A stretch of DNA of 64,000 nucleotides, from NCBI RefSeq assembly GCF_040066175.1, contig NZ_JBEAAM010000004.1:1-64000 (forward strand), read 5' to 3'. Below are positions 1 through 9,078 of the stretch, piece after piece (positions within the stretch are counted from its first letter, which is position 1; the number at the start of each line of letters is the position of its first letter). A program made the position numbers and the translations under genes. The notes beneath the pieces are model-generated. The model did not search any database. It was not told the DNA's origin and was given only the letters and a program-made list of their open reading frames with translations. The DNA is from Solimonas sp040066175 (lineage in GTDB: Bacteria > Pseudomonadota > Gammaproteobacteria > Nevskiales > Nevskiaceae).

Positions 1-104
1 ATCATCCTCCGATGATCCCGCCGCCCCGCCGGCCTTTCAGGCTCACTTCACGTTGGAATCACGCACCCCCTTCAGGCTCATGTGTCATTGGAAGAGGCTC
101 CGCC

Positions 105-134
105 TTGTGATCATGCTGTGGAAAAAGCTAATAT
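105..134 (+). promoter_or_regulatory. Candidate rpsO promoter
   Basis: TTGTGA at 105-110 and TAATAT at 129-134 are separated by 18 bp, in an AT-rich patch that stands out from the GC-rich surroundings. A start point near 141 would leave a leader of about 40 nt before rpsO. The rest of positions 1-183 shows no gene I can support; a 10-bp direct repeat TTCAGGCTCA occurs at 36-45 and 71-80. Confidence 0.5.
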
Positions 135-183
135 ATTGGACTTTGCAACGATCGACGATTATTCAAGTTTGGAGCTGGCAGCA

Positions 184-453
184 ATGAGTGTGACGGCAGA
201 ACGCAAGGCGGACGTGGTCAAGAAGTTCGCCCGCAACAACAAGGACACCGGGTCGCCCGAAGTGCAGGTCGCGCTGCTTACCGAGCGCATCAACGCGCTG
301 ACCCCGCATTTCGAGCAGCACAAGAAGGACAACCATTCGCGGCGTGGGCTGCTCAAGATGGTCAATCAGCGCCGGCGGATGCTCGACTACCTCAAGCATT
401 CCGACGAAGGCCGCTACTCCAAGCTCATCGCCGAGCTCGGACTGCGCCGCTGA
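184..453 (+). CDS. rpsO: 30S ribosomal protein S15
   Basis: Small-subunit protein that binds the 16S rRNA central domain early in assembly. The 89-residue product is the normal family length and carries the S15 core, with TGSPEVQVALLTERI near residues 22-36 and the basic HSRRGLLKMVNQRRRMLDYL helix region. The open frame extends upstream to 82, but that extension does not resemble S15. The ATG at 184 has GGAG at 171-174, 9 nt upstream, so I use it. It is followed by an intrinsic terminator and then pnp, the classical rpsO-pnp order, in which S15 expression and PNPase turnover are linked in E. coli. Confidence 0.98.
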   Translation: MSVTAERKADVVKKFARNNKDTGSPEVQVALLTERINALTPHFEQHKKDNHSRRGLLKMVNQRRRMLDYLKHSDEGRYSKLIAELGLRR

Positions 454-482
454 TCGCAGCATCGCACGTCGTCGAGGGACGG

Positions 483-528
483 AAGACCCACAGTGATCCT
501 CCGGGTGTCACTGGGGTCTTTCGCTTTT
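483..528 (+). terminator. rpsO intrinsic terminator (rpsO-pnp)
   Basis: AAGACCC (483-489), a single bulged A, and CAGTGA (491-496) pair exactly with TCACTG (508-513) and GGGTCTT (514-520). This 13-bp stem is followed by TCGCTTTT. In E. coli the equivalent terminator gives partial read-through into pnp. Confidence 0.85.
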
Positions 529-596
529 GGCGATGCGTGCAAGTCCCTGACCTCCGCCGCCCGCACGGCGGCCAGCCTTAGCAATTGAGAATACCC

Positions 597-2705
<2,109 letters not shown>

Positions 2706-2717
2706 TTGCTTGATCCA

Positions 2718-2755
2718 GGCCGGATTCTGAGCAAGAATCCGGCCTTCTCTTTTTT
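2718..2755 (+). terminator. pnp intrinsic terminator
   Basis: GGCCGGATTCT (2718-2728) and AGAATCCGGCC (2734-2744) form a perfect 11-bp stem with a 5-nt loop. It is followed by TTCTCTTTTTT, a strong rho-independent signal on the plus strand. Confidence 0.92.
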
Positions 2756-2831
2756 GACCTCCGCGCAGACTCGCTGTGCAGGAGGGCCTTTCTGGGGAGA
2801 GAGGTGAAGACCGTCCGCCGACGCAGCGGAC

Positions 2832-2862
2832 AAAAAAAGAGCCCCCCGGGGGATTGGGGGGC
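2832..2862 (-). terminator. Intrinsic terminator of the putative small RNA
   Basis: Read on the minus strand, GCCCCCC (2862-2856) pairs with GGGGGGC (2847-2841), followed by TC and seven T residues (2838-2832). The T run lies on the minus-strand side only, so the signal is directional. It could terminate both the small RNA and transcripts running out of phaR. Confidence 0.8.
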
Positions 2863-2958
2863 AAGGTGCGAGAAAGGCGCATGGCCTTTCTGGAGGAGAC
2901 TGGTCAGACCCGGCAGATCCCAGCGATCGCGCCGGGTTCTTTATTTCCGAATCATGTT
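2832..2958 (-). ncRNA. Putative small RNA with exposed anti-Shine-Dalgarno linker
   Basis: Not a recognised family; inferred from layout. On the minus strand a consensus sigma70 promoter (2994-2966) would start transcription near 2958, and an intrinsic terminator ends it at 2832, giving about 127 nt. Hairpin 1 pairs ACCCGGC (2937-2931) with GCCGGGT (2914-2908). Hairpin 2 pairs AGAAAGGC (2891-2884) with GCCTTTCT (2878-2871). The 16-nt linker between them (2907-2892) includes CTCCTCC, complementary to Shine-Dalgarno sequences, and would be mostly unpaired. The only early start codon gives a four-codon frame. The GCACTGCAACA box over the start point suggests PhaR control. An alternative is that this is only an untranslated phaR 3' region. 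Confidence 0.55.
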
Positions 2959-2965
2959 GCAGTGC
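2955..2965 (-). promoter_or_regulatory. Candidate PhaR operator over the small RNA start site
   Basis: The minus-strand sequence GCACTGCAACA follows the -10 hexamer directly and covers roughly -7 to +4, an ideal repressor position. The identical 11-mer lies upstream of phaR at 3676-3666. TGC/GCA-rich boxes are the kind of site reported for PhaR proteins; assignment to PhaR here is inference. Confidence 0.5.
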
Positions 2966-2994
2966 AGTATAAGGACGGCTGACTCCGATGTCAA
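2966..2994 (-). promoter_or_regulatory. Consensus sigma70 promoter facing the small RNA
   Basis: On the minus strand TTGACA (2994-2989), a spacer of exactly 17 bp, and TATACT (2971-2966). This is the closest match to the sigma70 consensus that I found in the window, and it points away from phaR into a region with no open reading frame. Confidence 0.75.
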
Positions 2995-3053
2995 TAATGG
3001 CTGTCCAAGAATAAAGTCTTTTTCGTCAATGCCTTGCACGTGTGACCACGCTG

Positions 3054-3078
3054 ATTGGTGACGTGCACGTCATTGGTG
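3054..3078. repeat. 14-bp palindrome flanked by direct repeats
   Basis: TGACGTGCACGTCA (3059-3072) is a perfect palindrome. It is overlapped on each side by a copy of ATTGGTG (3054-3060 and 3072-3078). It lies 65-80 bp upstream of the small RNA -35 element and just downstream of the phaR stop codon, and looks like a dimeric regulator binding site. The regulator is unknown. Confidence 0.45.
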
Positions 3079-3082
3079 CGCT

Positions 3083-3096
3083 GCACTGCACCATGA
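3083..3096 (+). promoter_or_regulatory. Third copy of the PhaR-like box
   Basis: GCACTGCACCATGA on the plus strand matches the minus-strand sequence GCACTGCAACATGA at the small RNA start site in 13 of 14 positions. It is oriented opposite to the copy at 2955-2965 and could form a second operator for looping. No clear promoter adjoins it. Confidence 0.4.
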
Positions 3097-3131
3097 CGGC
3101 AGCGGGCCTTTTCCCTAGGAATCCAGCGACT

Positions 3132-3644
3132 TCAGCTGGTCGGGTTGCCATCCTGTTCGTCGATTCCGGCGCGGCGTTTGATCGACCGGGCGGTGGACGA
3201 CAGATTGCGCAGAAACTCGGCGCGGATCGAGCGCCAGATCGGCACCTGGCGATCCGCCAGTTCCTTGAGCGTCTGCAGGGGCTGCTGGGCCTGGCCGAGC
3301 AGGTCGCGCAACTGCTCGGTGAAATGGTGCTGCTGTTCCTGGAAGATGCGCGCGGACAGTTCCAAATAGCGGCCGATGCTCTTCTGCATCGGATCGCCGT
3401 AGTAGCGGATGATGAACTGCAGCAGCTCAGTGGTGAAAATCGGGTTGCCGCCTTCTTCCTGCTCGGCGATGACCTGCAGCAGGATGCTGCGCGTGATGTC
3501 CTCCTGGGTGCGCTTGTCCTCGACGCGGAAGTCGATGTGGTTGAGGACCAACTGCCGGATTTCCTCCAGCGTGATGTAACGACTGATGTGCGTGTCGTAG
3601 AGGCGCCGGTTCGGATACTTCTTGATGATGCGCGGTTCGGTCAT
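3132..3644 (-). CDS. phaR: Polyhydroxyalkanoate synthesis repressor PhaR
   Basis: DNA-binding protein that senses polyhydroxybutyrate granules and represses phasin and its own gene. The 170-residue product starts with the family N-terminal domain, including the YPNRRLYDT signature at about residues 10-18. The PHB-accumulation regulator domain follows (ITLEEIRQLVLNH and PIFTTELLQFIIRYYG). The open frame continues upstream of 3644, but the ATG at 3644 is preceded by AAAGGG and begins the conserved part. It lies 58 bp downstream of gluQ on the same strand. A GCACTGCAACA box at 3666-3676 suggests autoregulation. The phasin and synthase genes are not in this window. Confidence 0.92.
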   Translation of the reverse strand: MTEPRIIKKYPNRRLYDTHISRYITLEEIRQLVLNHIDFRVEDKRTQEDITRSILLQVIAEQEEGGNPIFTTELLQFIIRYYGDPMQKSIGRYLELSARIFQEQQHHFTEQLRDLLGQAQQPLQTLKELADRQVPIWRSIRAEFLRNLSSTARSIKRRAGIDEQDGNPTS

Positions 3645-3665
3645 AAGCCCTTTATTCGCCTCGAA

Positions 3666-3676
3666 TGTTGCAGTGC
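3666..3676 (-). promoter_or_regulatory. Candidate PhaR operator upstream of phaR
   Basis: Minus-strand GCACTGCAACA, identical to the box at 2955-2965, lies 21 bp upstream of the phaR start codon between gluQ and phaR. The position fits autorepression. I could not pick a convincing -35/-10 pair for phaR next to it. Confidence 0.45.
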
Positions 3677-3702
3677 GTTTGCTGCGGGGCATCATGCCAG
3701 AC

Positions 3703-4644
3703 TCAGGCCCATGGCTCCACTTGCACGCCGTGCTGCGCCGGTACCCGGTCGGGGTTCCAGTGCGCCGCGGCCCAGGCGAGGATTTCCGCAACGTCGGCCC
3801 CGTGCAGTGCGGCTGGAGGGTGCTGACGCAGCGCCTGCAGGCAACGCAGCAGATTCCGTCCGGCCGATGCAGCGTCGATGGGCGGTGCGTGATTCTGCTT
3901 CGACAGTTTGCGGCCATCGGCCGCCATCAACAGCGGCAGGTGGCGGTAGGCGGGGCCGTGCAGCCGCAGCCGATCCATGACGTAGCGCTGCATGAACGTC
4001 GAGCCGAGCAGGTCGCAGCCGCGCACGACTTCGGTGATGCCCTGCGCCGACTCGTCCACGGCACAGGCGAGCTGGTAGGCCGGCAGGCCGTCGCGCCGCC
4101 AGACGACGAAGTCGCCGATGTCGCGGGCCAGCACACAGCGCTGTGTGCCCTGCCAGCCGTCGTCGAACGCCATCGTCTCGTTGCCGACGCGCAGACGCAG
4201 GGCGCGGTTCTGTTCCGGCAGCGCCCGGTTCCGGCAGCGACCGCAGTAGATCGGCCCCTCCGGACCGGGCCGTGACTCCGCTTTCAGCCGTGCACGTGAG
4301 CAGCCGCAGGCATAGAGAGCGCCGGTTGCGCGCAGCTGCGCCAGCGCGTCGCGGTATGCGTCGAGGTGTTGAGTCTGGTAACGGGGCGGATCATCCCAGT
4401 GCAGTCCATGTGCTTCCAACTGCCGCAGGATGACGTCCGCCATCCCGGGCCGGCAGCGCTCGCGGTCGAGGTCGTCGATGCGCAGGAGCCAACGCCCGTT
4501 GTGCGCACGCGCCTGCAGCCAGCTCGCCAGCGCCGTGAGCAGCGAGCCCAGGTGCAGCGGGCCGCTGGGTGTCGGTGCGAAGCGACCGCGGTAGGTCGGT
4601 GCAGGGGAGGATGAGATGTCCGGCAGATCCGCCAAATGGATCAC
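3703..4644 (-). CDS. gluQ: Glutamyl-Q tRNA(Asp) synthetase
   Basis: Truncated glutamyl-tRNA synthetase paralogue (YadB) that attaches glutamate to queuosine at position 34 of tRNA(Asp). The 313-residue protein has the catalytic half only: HLGS at residues 31-34 (HIGH motif) and KLSKQ at 246-250 (KMSKS motif). Zinc-ligand candidates are C113, C115, Y133 and C137. The anticodon-binding domain of GluRS is absent, as expected. Queuosine synthesis is represented nearby by queF, in a separate transcription unit. It is divergent from the HAD gene at 4744. Confidence 0.93.
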   Translation of the reverse strand: MIHLADLPDISSSPAPTYRGRFAPTPSGPLHLGSLLTALASWLQARAHNGRWLLRIDDLDRERCRPGMADVILRQLEAHGLHWDDPPRYQTQHLDAYRDALAQLRATGALYACGCSRARLKAESRPGPEGPIYCGRCRNRALPEQNRALRLRVGNETMAFDDGWQGTQRCVLARDIGDFVVWRRDGLPAYQLACAVDESAQGITEVVRGCDLLGSTFMQRYVMDRLRLHGPAYRHLPLLMAADGRKLSKQNHAPPIDAASAGRNLLRCLQALRQHPPAALHGADVAEILAWAAAHWNPDRVPAQHGVQVEPWA

Positions 4645-4743
4645 AAATGTCGCGAGACCGCATGCTACATTAACTCAGCTTCGTAACACGCTGATCGCCT
4701 GTTGAATGCAATCCGGCAAATTCCCGCTGCAGCGGACCATGCA

Positions 4744-5541
4744 ATGACTCTGCGGGCCGTGCTGTTCGATGTCGATGGGACACTCGCCGACACCGAGGCG
4801 CTGGGGCATCGGCCCGCCTACAACCGGGCGTTTCGCAAGCTGGGCCTGCAGATGCGCTGGGGCCCCAAGCTGTACCGGCGGCTGCTCAAGCTGCCGGGTG
4901 GCAAGGAACGACTCAAGCACTACATCGAGCACTATCGCCCCGATCTGGGTGCGGAGCAGGCGGAGGTCGAACGTGATCTCGACGCCTGGGTCGCGAAGGT
5001 CCACGAACTCAAGTCCAAGTATTTCAAGCGCCGTATGCGTAACGGCCGCGTGCCGCTGCGCGCCGGCATCGCGCGCATCATGCGCGAGGCGCGCCAGCAG
5101 AACCTTCAGCTGGCGATCGTGACCAATGCCAGCCTCAAGACGCTCAAGCCGGTGCTGAAGTACTGCATGGGTCCCGAACTGGCCGCCGAGATCGAGGTCA
5201 TCGCCAGCGGAGAAGAGGTCGCACACAAGAAGCCGGCACCGGACCTGTACCGTCTGGCCATGCGCCGGCTCGGCGTCAGACCTGCGGAATGCGTCGCGCT
5301 GGAAGATTCGGAGATGGGGTTCCGCGCGGCGACTGCGGCCGGTGTGCCCACGGTGATCACCGTCAACAGCGACACGCTCGAACAGGATTTCGCCGGTGCC
5401 GCGCTGGTGGTCAGCAGTCTGGGCGAGCCCGGTGCGCCGGCACGTGCGCTCAAGGGTGAGCTCGGGGTCCTGCCCTGGGTGACGGTCGAGACGCTGCGTC
5501 GCGTCAACGCCACTGCCGGGGCTGTCGCGCGCGCCGCCTGA
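4744..5541 (+). CDS. HAD-superfamily hydrolase (CbbY/beta-phosphoglucomutase-like)
   Basis: Probable sugar-phosphate or phosphoglycolate-type phosphatase of HAD subfamily IA; the substrate is not determinable here. The nucleophile motif FDVDGT is at residues 8-13, motif II VTNAS near 126, the motif III lysine in KKPAPD near 162, and motif IV in LEDSEMGF. The cap helices between motifs I and II are long, as in CbbY-like proteins. I take the ATG at 4744, which places the DxD motif at the usual distance; an in-frame TTG at 4702 would add 14 residues. It lies 78 bp upstream of the alkyl-DHAP-synthase-like operon on the same strand and might act in the same pathway. Confidence 0.75.
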   Translation: MTLRAVLFDVDGTLADTEALGHRPAYNRAFRKLGLQMRWGPKLYRRLLKLPGGKERLKHYIEHYRPDLGAEQAEVERDLDAWVAKVHELKSKYFKRRMRNGRVPLRAGIARIMREARQQNLQLAIVTNASLKTLKPVLKYCMGPELAAEIEVIASGEEVAHKKPAPDLYRLAMRRLGVRPAECVALEDSEMGFRAATAAGVPTVITVNSDTLEQDFAGAALVVSSLGEPGAPARALKGELGVLPWVTVETLRRVNATAGAVARAA

Positions 5542-5619
5542 TACTGCGTGGCATCTGCGGTCAAGCCGCAGCCCGTGGGTCTGCCTATACTGCCCCACTC
5601 GCGATGACGGAGAACGGGC

Positions 5620-7212
5620 GTGCGGCGTTGGAACGGCTGGGGAGAGGACAGCGACGAGTTCGCGCTGGGTGAGGACGCGCGGGCATTCCTGAGCGAGCGG
5701 GTCGGCCCCGGCAGTGCGCCGCAGGACGCGACACTGGAACAGGCGCTGGCGACGGTGCCGGAGAGCCGCTTGCCCGCGACGAGTCCGTTCCAGACCGATC
5801 CGTTGCTGCGCCTCGTGCATGCGCGCGGGCACAGCTTTCCCGACTGGGTCGCGATGCGTTCGGGGCGCATGGGGCCGTATGCCGACGCTGTCGCGCTGCC
5901 GACGCGCCACGACGAGGCGGCACAGGTGCTTGCCGCAGCGCGCAGTCTCGGCGCGATCGTCGTACCTTACGGAGGCGGCACCAGCGTGGTCGGGCACCTG
6001 AACGTGCCGCGGACCGATCGCCCGGTGGTCAATATCTCGCTGGAACGCATGAACCGCCTGCTGGCGGTGGATGACCGCGCCTGGCTGGCGACGCTGGGCG
6101 CCGGCACGCCGGGTCCGCAGGTGGAAGCGCAGCTGCGCACCCATGGCTTCATGCTCGGTCACTATCCGCAGTCCTATCCGTACTCCACCCTCGGCGGCTG
6201 GGTGGTCACGCGTTCATCGGGGCAGCAATCGCTGCGCTACGGGCGCATCGAGCAGCTGTTCGCGGCCGGGCGCTTGAGCACGCCGCGTGGCGAACTGCGC
6301 GTCGGCGGTGTGCCTGCGTCCTCGGCCGGACCGGATCTGCGCGAAGCCGTGCTGGGTTCGGAAGGGCGGCTCGGCCTGTTGACCGAGGTCACCGCACGCC
6401 TGCGCCGCATCCCGGATTGCGAGGACTTTCACGGCGTGTTCTTCCCGGACTGGGATTCGGCGATCGAGGCCACGCGCGCGCTGGTGCAGGCGGATCTGCC
6501 GCTGTCGATGCTGCGCCTGTCCAATGAAGTGGAAACGGAGACCCAGCTGCGGCTGGCCGGGCACGCGGCGCTGATCCGCTGGCTGCAGCGCTACCTGGGC
6601 ATGCGCGGTATCCAGCAGGGGCAGTGCATGCTGATGATGGGCGTGACCGGATCGGTCGCGGAATGCCGGCGCATGCGCCGCGACGCGCTGGCGGTCGCGC
6701 GTCGCTTCCGCGGCGTGCACGTCGGCAAGTCGATCGGCAAGGGCTGGGCGAAGAACCGCTTCCGGGGCCCGCTGCTGCGCAACGCGCTGTGGGATCTCGG
6801 CTACGCGGCCGACACGGTCGAAACCTGCGTCAACTGGCCGAAGGCGACTGCACTGATGCGCGCCATCGAGCAGGCGGCGCGCGACGCGCTGGCGGCCGAC
6901 AACGAGCGCGTGCATGCCTTCACGCACTTGTCGCACATGTACCGGCAGGGCTGCAGCATCTACTCCACCTTCGTGTTCCGTTCCGCCGGCGACCCGGATG
7001 CCGATCTCGAACGCTGGCGCCGCCTCAAGACGCGCGTATCCGAGACGATCGTCGCCCACGACGGCACGATCAGCCACCAGCACGGCGTCGGTGTCGATCA
7101 TGCGCCGTATCTACCGGCCGAGAAAGGTGCGCTGGGCATGGACCTGATCCGCGCGATGGCGCGCGAGTTCGACCCCGATGGCATGATGAACCCGGGCAAG
7201 CTGTTTCAATGA
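5620..7212 (+). CDS. FAD-linked oxidase, alkyldihydroxyacetonephosphate synthase-like
   Basis: A VAO-family flavoprotein most like alkylglycerone-phosphate synthase, the enzyme that swaps the acyl chain of acyl-DHAP for a fatty alcohol in ether-lipid synthesis. The FAD-binding loop PYGGGTSVVGHL is near residue 116. The STLGGWVVTRSSGQQSLRYG region near 188 closely follows the AGPS pattern, as does MYRQGCSIYSTFVF near 445. The AGPS active-site HHH triad reads HQH in SHQHGVG near 486, so one histidine is replaced. The 530-residue length lacks the N-terminal extension of animal AGPS. The GTG start has GGAGAA at 5609-5614. The stop overlaps the next start (ATGA). Other FAD-linked oxidases of this fold remain possible. 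Confidence 0.75.
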   Translation: MRRWNGWGEDSDEFALGEDARAFLSERVGPGSAPQDATLEQALATVPESRLPATSPFQTDPLLRLVHARGHSFPDWVAMRSGRMGPYADAVALPTRHDEAAQVLAAARSLGAIVVPYGGGTSVVGHLNVPRTDRPVVNISLERMNRLLAVDDRAWLATLGAGTPGPQVEAQLRTHGFMLGHYPQSYPYSTLGGWVVTRSSGQQSLRYGRIEQLFAAGRLSTPRGELRVGGVPASSAGPDLREAVLGSEGRLGLLTEVTARLRRIPDCEDFHGVFFPDWDSAIEATRALVQADLPLSMLRLSNEVETETQLRLAGHAALIRWLQRYLGMRGIQQGQCMLMMGVTGSVAECRRMRRDALAVARRFRGVHVGKSIGKGWAKNRFRGPLLRNALWDLGYAADTVETCVNWPKATALMRAIEQAARDALAADNERVHAFTHLSHMYRQGCSIYSTFVFRSAGDPDADLERWRRLKTRVSETIVAHDGTISHQHGVGVDHAPYLPAEKGALGMDLIRAMAREFDPDGMMNPGKLFQ

Positions 7213-7568
7213 GCCGCACGACGCGCTGCGGTTTCGCGGTCGTCTATCAGTGGCGCATCAAGCCGGGCAGGGAAGCGCAGTTCCGCGATGCCTGGGCGCT
7301 GCTGACCGCGGTGCTGCTCGAACAGCGTGGCGCGCGCGGCTCGCGTCTGCACCGCACCGACAATGGCACTCTGGTGGCGTATGCACAGTGGCCGGATCGC
7401 GGCACGTGGGAGCGGTCCTGCGCGCTGCACGAACTCGACGACGAGCTGTCGCGGCGCATGCTCGATGCGGTCGAGGAAACCTGGCCGCCGATGCTGCTGA
7501 CCACGGTCGCGGACCAGCTGATCCCCGAGCACGCGGCACACGAGCGGCCCGATGACCTCACGCATTGA
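7209..7568 (+). CDS. Small ABM-fold (antibiotic biosynthesis monooxygenase-like) protein
   Basis: A 119-residue protein with the features of dimeric ferredoxin-like ABM domains: an N-terminal strand ending VYQWRIKPGREAQFRDAW, a central GARGSRLHR strand and a YAQWPDRGTWE segment. Family members are heme-degrading or quinol monooxygenases, or non-catalytic partners; the role here is not determinable. The start at 7209 overlaps the preceding stop by the ATGA arrangement, and the 3' end overlaps glpD by 17 bp. It is therefore translationally locked into the operon between the two flavoenzymes. Confidence 0.7.
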   Translation: MSRTTRCGFAVVYQWRIKPGREAQFRDAWALLTAVLLEQRGARGSRLHRTDNGTLVAYAQWPDRGTWERSCALHELDDELSRRMLDAVEETWPPMLLTTVADQLIPEHAAHERPDDLTH

Positions 7569-9078
7569 CGCGCTCGACGCGCATTACGATCTGATCGTCG
7601 TCGGCGGCGGCATCACCGGCGCCGGGATCCTGCGCGAGGCGGTGCGCAGCGGAGCGAACGTGCTGCTCGTCGAGGCGCGCGATTTTGCCTCCGGTACCTC
7701 GTCGGGTTCGTCGAAGCTCGTGCATGGCGGCCTGCGCTACCTGAAAAACGGCCAGTGGCGGCTGACGCTCGAATCCGTGCGCGAGCGCCAGCGCCTGCTC
7801 GACGAGGCGCCCGGCCTGGTCGAGCCGCTGCGCTTCCTGATGCCGATCCATGCCGACCGCAAGCCGTCGCGCGCGCTGATGCAGATCGGCCTGCGCGTGT
7901 ACGACTGGATGGCCGGCGTGCGCCGCTCGCGCTGGCTGCCGGCCGACGAGGCACTCGCCGCCGAGCCGGACATCGACCGGCAGGCCCTGCGCGGTGCGAT
8001 GCTCTACGAGGACGCGCGCACCGACGACGCACGCCTGGTGCTGCGTCTGATCCTCGAAGCGCGGGCGCTGGGCGCAACGGCGCTGAACCATGTGCGTGCG
8101 GAGATCGTGCAGGCGCAGGGGCGCGTGCGCGGCGTGCGCCTGCAGGACGCGGTTACACAGGCGCAGCGTGACCTGACCGCGGACGTGGTCGTCAACGCCA
8201 CCGGCGTATGGGCCTCGCAGCTGCCTGGTGCGCCGCCCGGCGCACCGAAGCTGCGCCCGCTGCGCGGCAGCCACCTGTTGTTTCGGGCGCAGCGTTTCCC
8301 GCTACACCATGCCGTGTCCTGGCTGCATCCGCGCGATGGGCGTCCGGTGTTCGCCTACCCCTGGGAGGGCGCGGTGCTCTACGGCACCACGGATCTGGAC
8401 CATACCGACGATCCGTGGGAACCACGGATCTCGGCGGCCGAAGTCGCGTATCTGCTCGAAGGTCTGACCCGCCAGTTTCCGCGGCTGCGCCTGCAGGCCA
8501 GCGATGCGATCAGCAGCTATGCCGGTGTGCGTCCGGTGGTGGACAGTGGCAAGGCCGATCCGTCCGCGGAGTCACGCGAGTCGGCGCTGTGGAGCGGACC
8601 GGGCTGGGTCAGCATCACCGGCGGCAAGCTGACCACGTTCCGCACCACGGCGCGCGAGGTGCTGCAGCAGGTCGCGCGCCAGGCCGCGCGCTTCGATCCG
8701 GGGCCCGACCGGCCCGTGTTCACGCCGAGTCGAGCCACCGACCAGCTGCGGCTGCGCGGCCGCCTGGGCGATGCCGCGGCCGACGCGCTGCTGCGCGAAC
8801 TGCCGGCCGACGAACTGCAGGCCGTCGGCGATACGCCGTACTGCTGGGCCGAGCTGCGCTGGGCGGCGCGGCACGAAGCGGTGATCCATCTCGACGACCT
8901 GATGATGCGGCGCACGCGCCTGGGACTGGTGGCGGAGCAGGGCGGCGAAGCCTATCTGCCGCGCATTCTCGACCTGTGCGCGCAGGAGCTGGACTGGAGC
9001 GCCGCGCGCTGCGCCGAGGAGGCGCAGCGTTATCGCGCGTACTGGCAGGCCCGCCACGCACTGCCGGGTGCCGCGTGA
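7552..9078 (+). CDS. glpD: FAD-dependent glycerol-3-phosphate dehydrogenase
   Basis: Membrane-associated flavoenzyme that oxidises sn-glycerol 3-phosphate to dihydroxyacetone phosphate and passes electrons to quinone. The 508-residue protein starts with the dinucleotide fold GGGITGAG (18-25), followed by the DAO signature SGTSSGSSKLVHGGLRYL (about 45-62). It also has YGTTDLDH, SSYAGVRPVVDSG and SITGGKLTTFRTTARE, and a C-terminal helical domain. It overlaps both neighbours, the downstream kinase by GTGA. In this setting it would supply DHAP, the backbone used by the AGPS-like enzyme. It could alternatively be an ordinary glycerol catabolism gene. Confidence 0.88.
   Translation: MTSRIDALDAHYDLIVVGGGITGAGILREAVRSGANVLLVEARDFASGTSSGSSKLVHGGLRYLKNGQWRLTLESVRERQRLLDEAPGLVEPLRFLMPIHADRKPSRALMQIGLRVYDWMAGVRRSRWLPADEALAAEPDIDRQALRGAMLYEDARTDDARLVLRLILEARALGATALNHVRAEIVQAQGRVRGVRLQDAVTQAQRDLTADVVVNATGVWASQLPGAPPGAPKLRPLRGSHLLFRAQRFPLHHAVSWLHPRDGRPVFAYPWEGAVLYGTTDLDHTDDPWEPRISAAEVAYLLEGLTRQFPRLRLQASDAISSYAGVRPVVDSGKADPSAESRESALWSGPGWVSITGGKLTTFRTTAREVLQQVARQAARFDPGPDRPVFTPSRATDQLRLRGRLGDAAADALLRELPADELQAVGDTPYCWAELRWAARHEAVIHLDDLMMRRTRLGLVAEQGGEAYLPRILDLCAQELDWSAARCAEEAQRYRAYWQARHALPGAA

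Larger units (their letters stand above)
2756..3131. other. Gene-free regulatory region between pnp and phaR
   Basis: No protein-coding frame here has recognisable similarity or a plausible ribosome site. The stretch is instead dense with signals: a minus-strand promoter, a putative small RNA and its terminator, two copies of a GCACTGCA(A/C)CA box, and a 14-bp perfect palindrome flanked by ATTGGTG direct repeats. It is more AT-rich than the flanking genes around 2940-3040. The stop of phaR (minus strand) is at 3132, so phaR transcripts would also run into this region. A short near-repeat GGCCTTTCTGG occurs at about 2785 and 2883. Confidence 0.6.

Noticed and set aside
1..104. Possible end of truB before rpsO
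   Set aside because: truB often precedes rpsO, but none of the frames in the first 104 bases shows a recognisable TruB C-terminus, so I do not call it.
2776..3061. Short plus-strand frames in the pnp-phaR spacer
   Set aside because: No family resemblance or suitable ribosome site, and they cross the hairpins and the minus-strand terminator. The region is better explained as regulatory.
3042..3980. Plus-strand 312-codon frame over phaR and gluQ
   Set aside because: Antisense to two confidently identified genes; no conserved motif.
4702..4743. TTG start for the HAD hydrolase
   Set aside because: It adds 14 residues without family similarity; ATG 4744 places the DxD motif at the usual distance. 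Not fully excluded.
8208..9074. Upstream in-frame extension of the FGGY kinase
   Set aside because: It is the +2 shadow of glpD with low-complexity Arg/Ala/Gly content; the kinase fold begins at the GTG at 9075.
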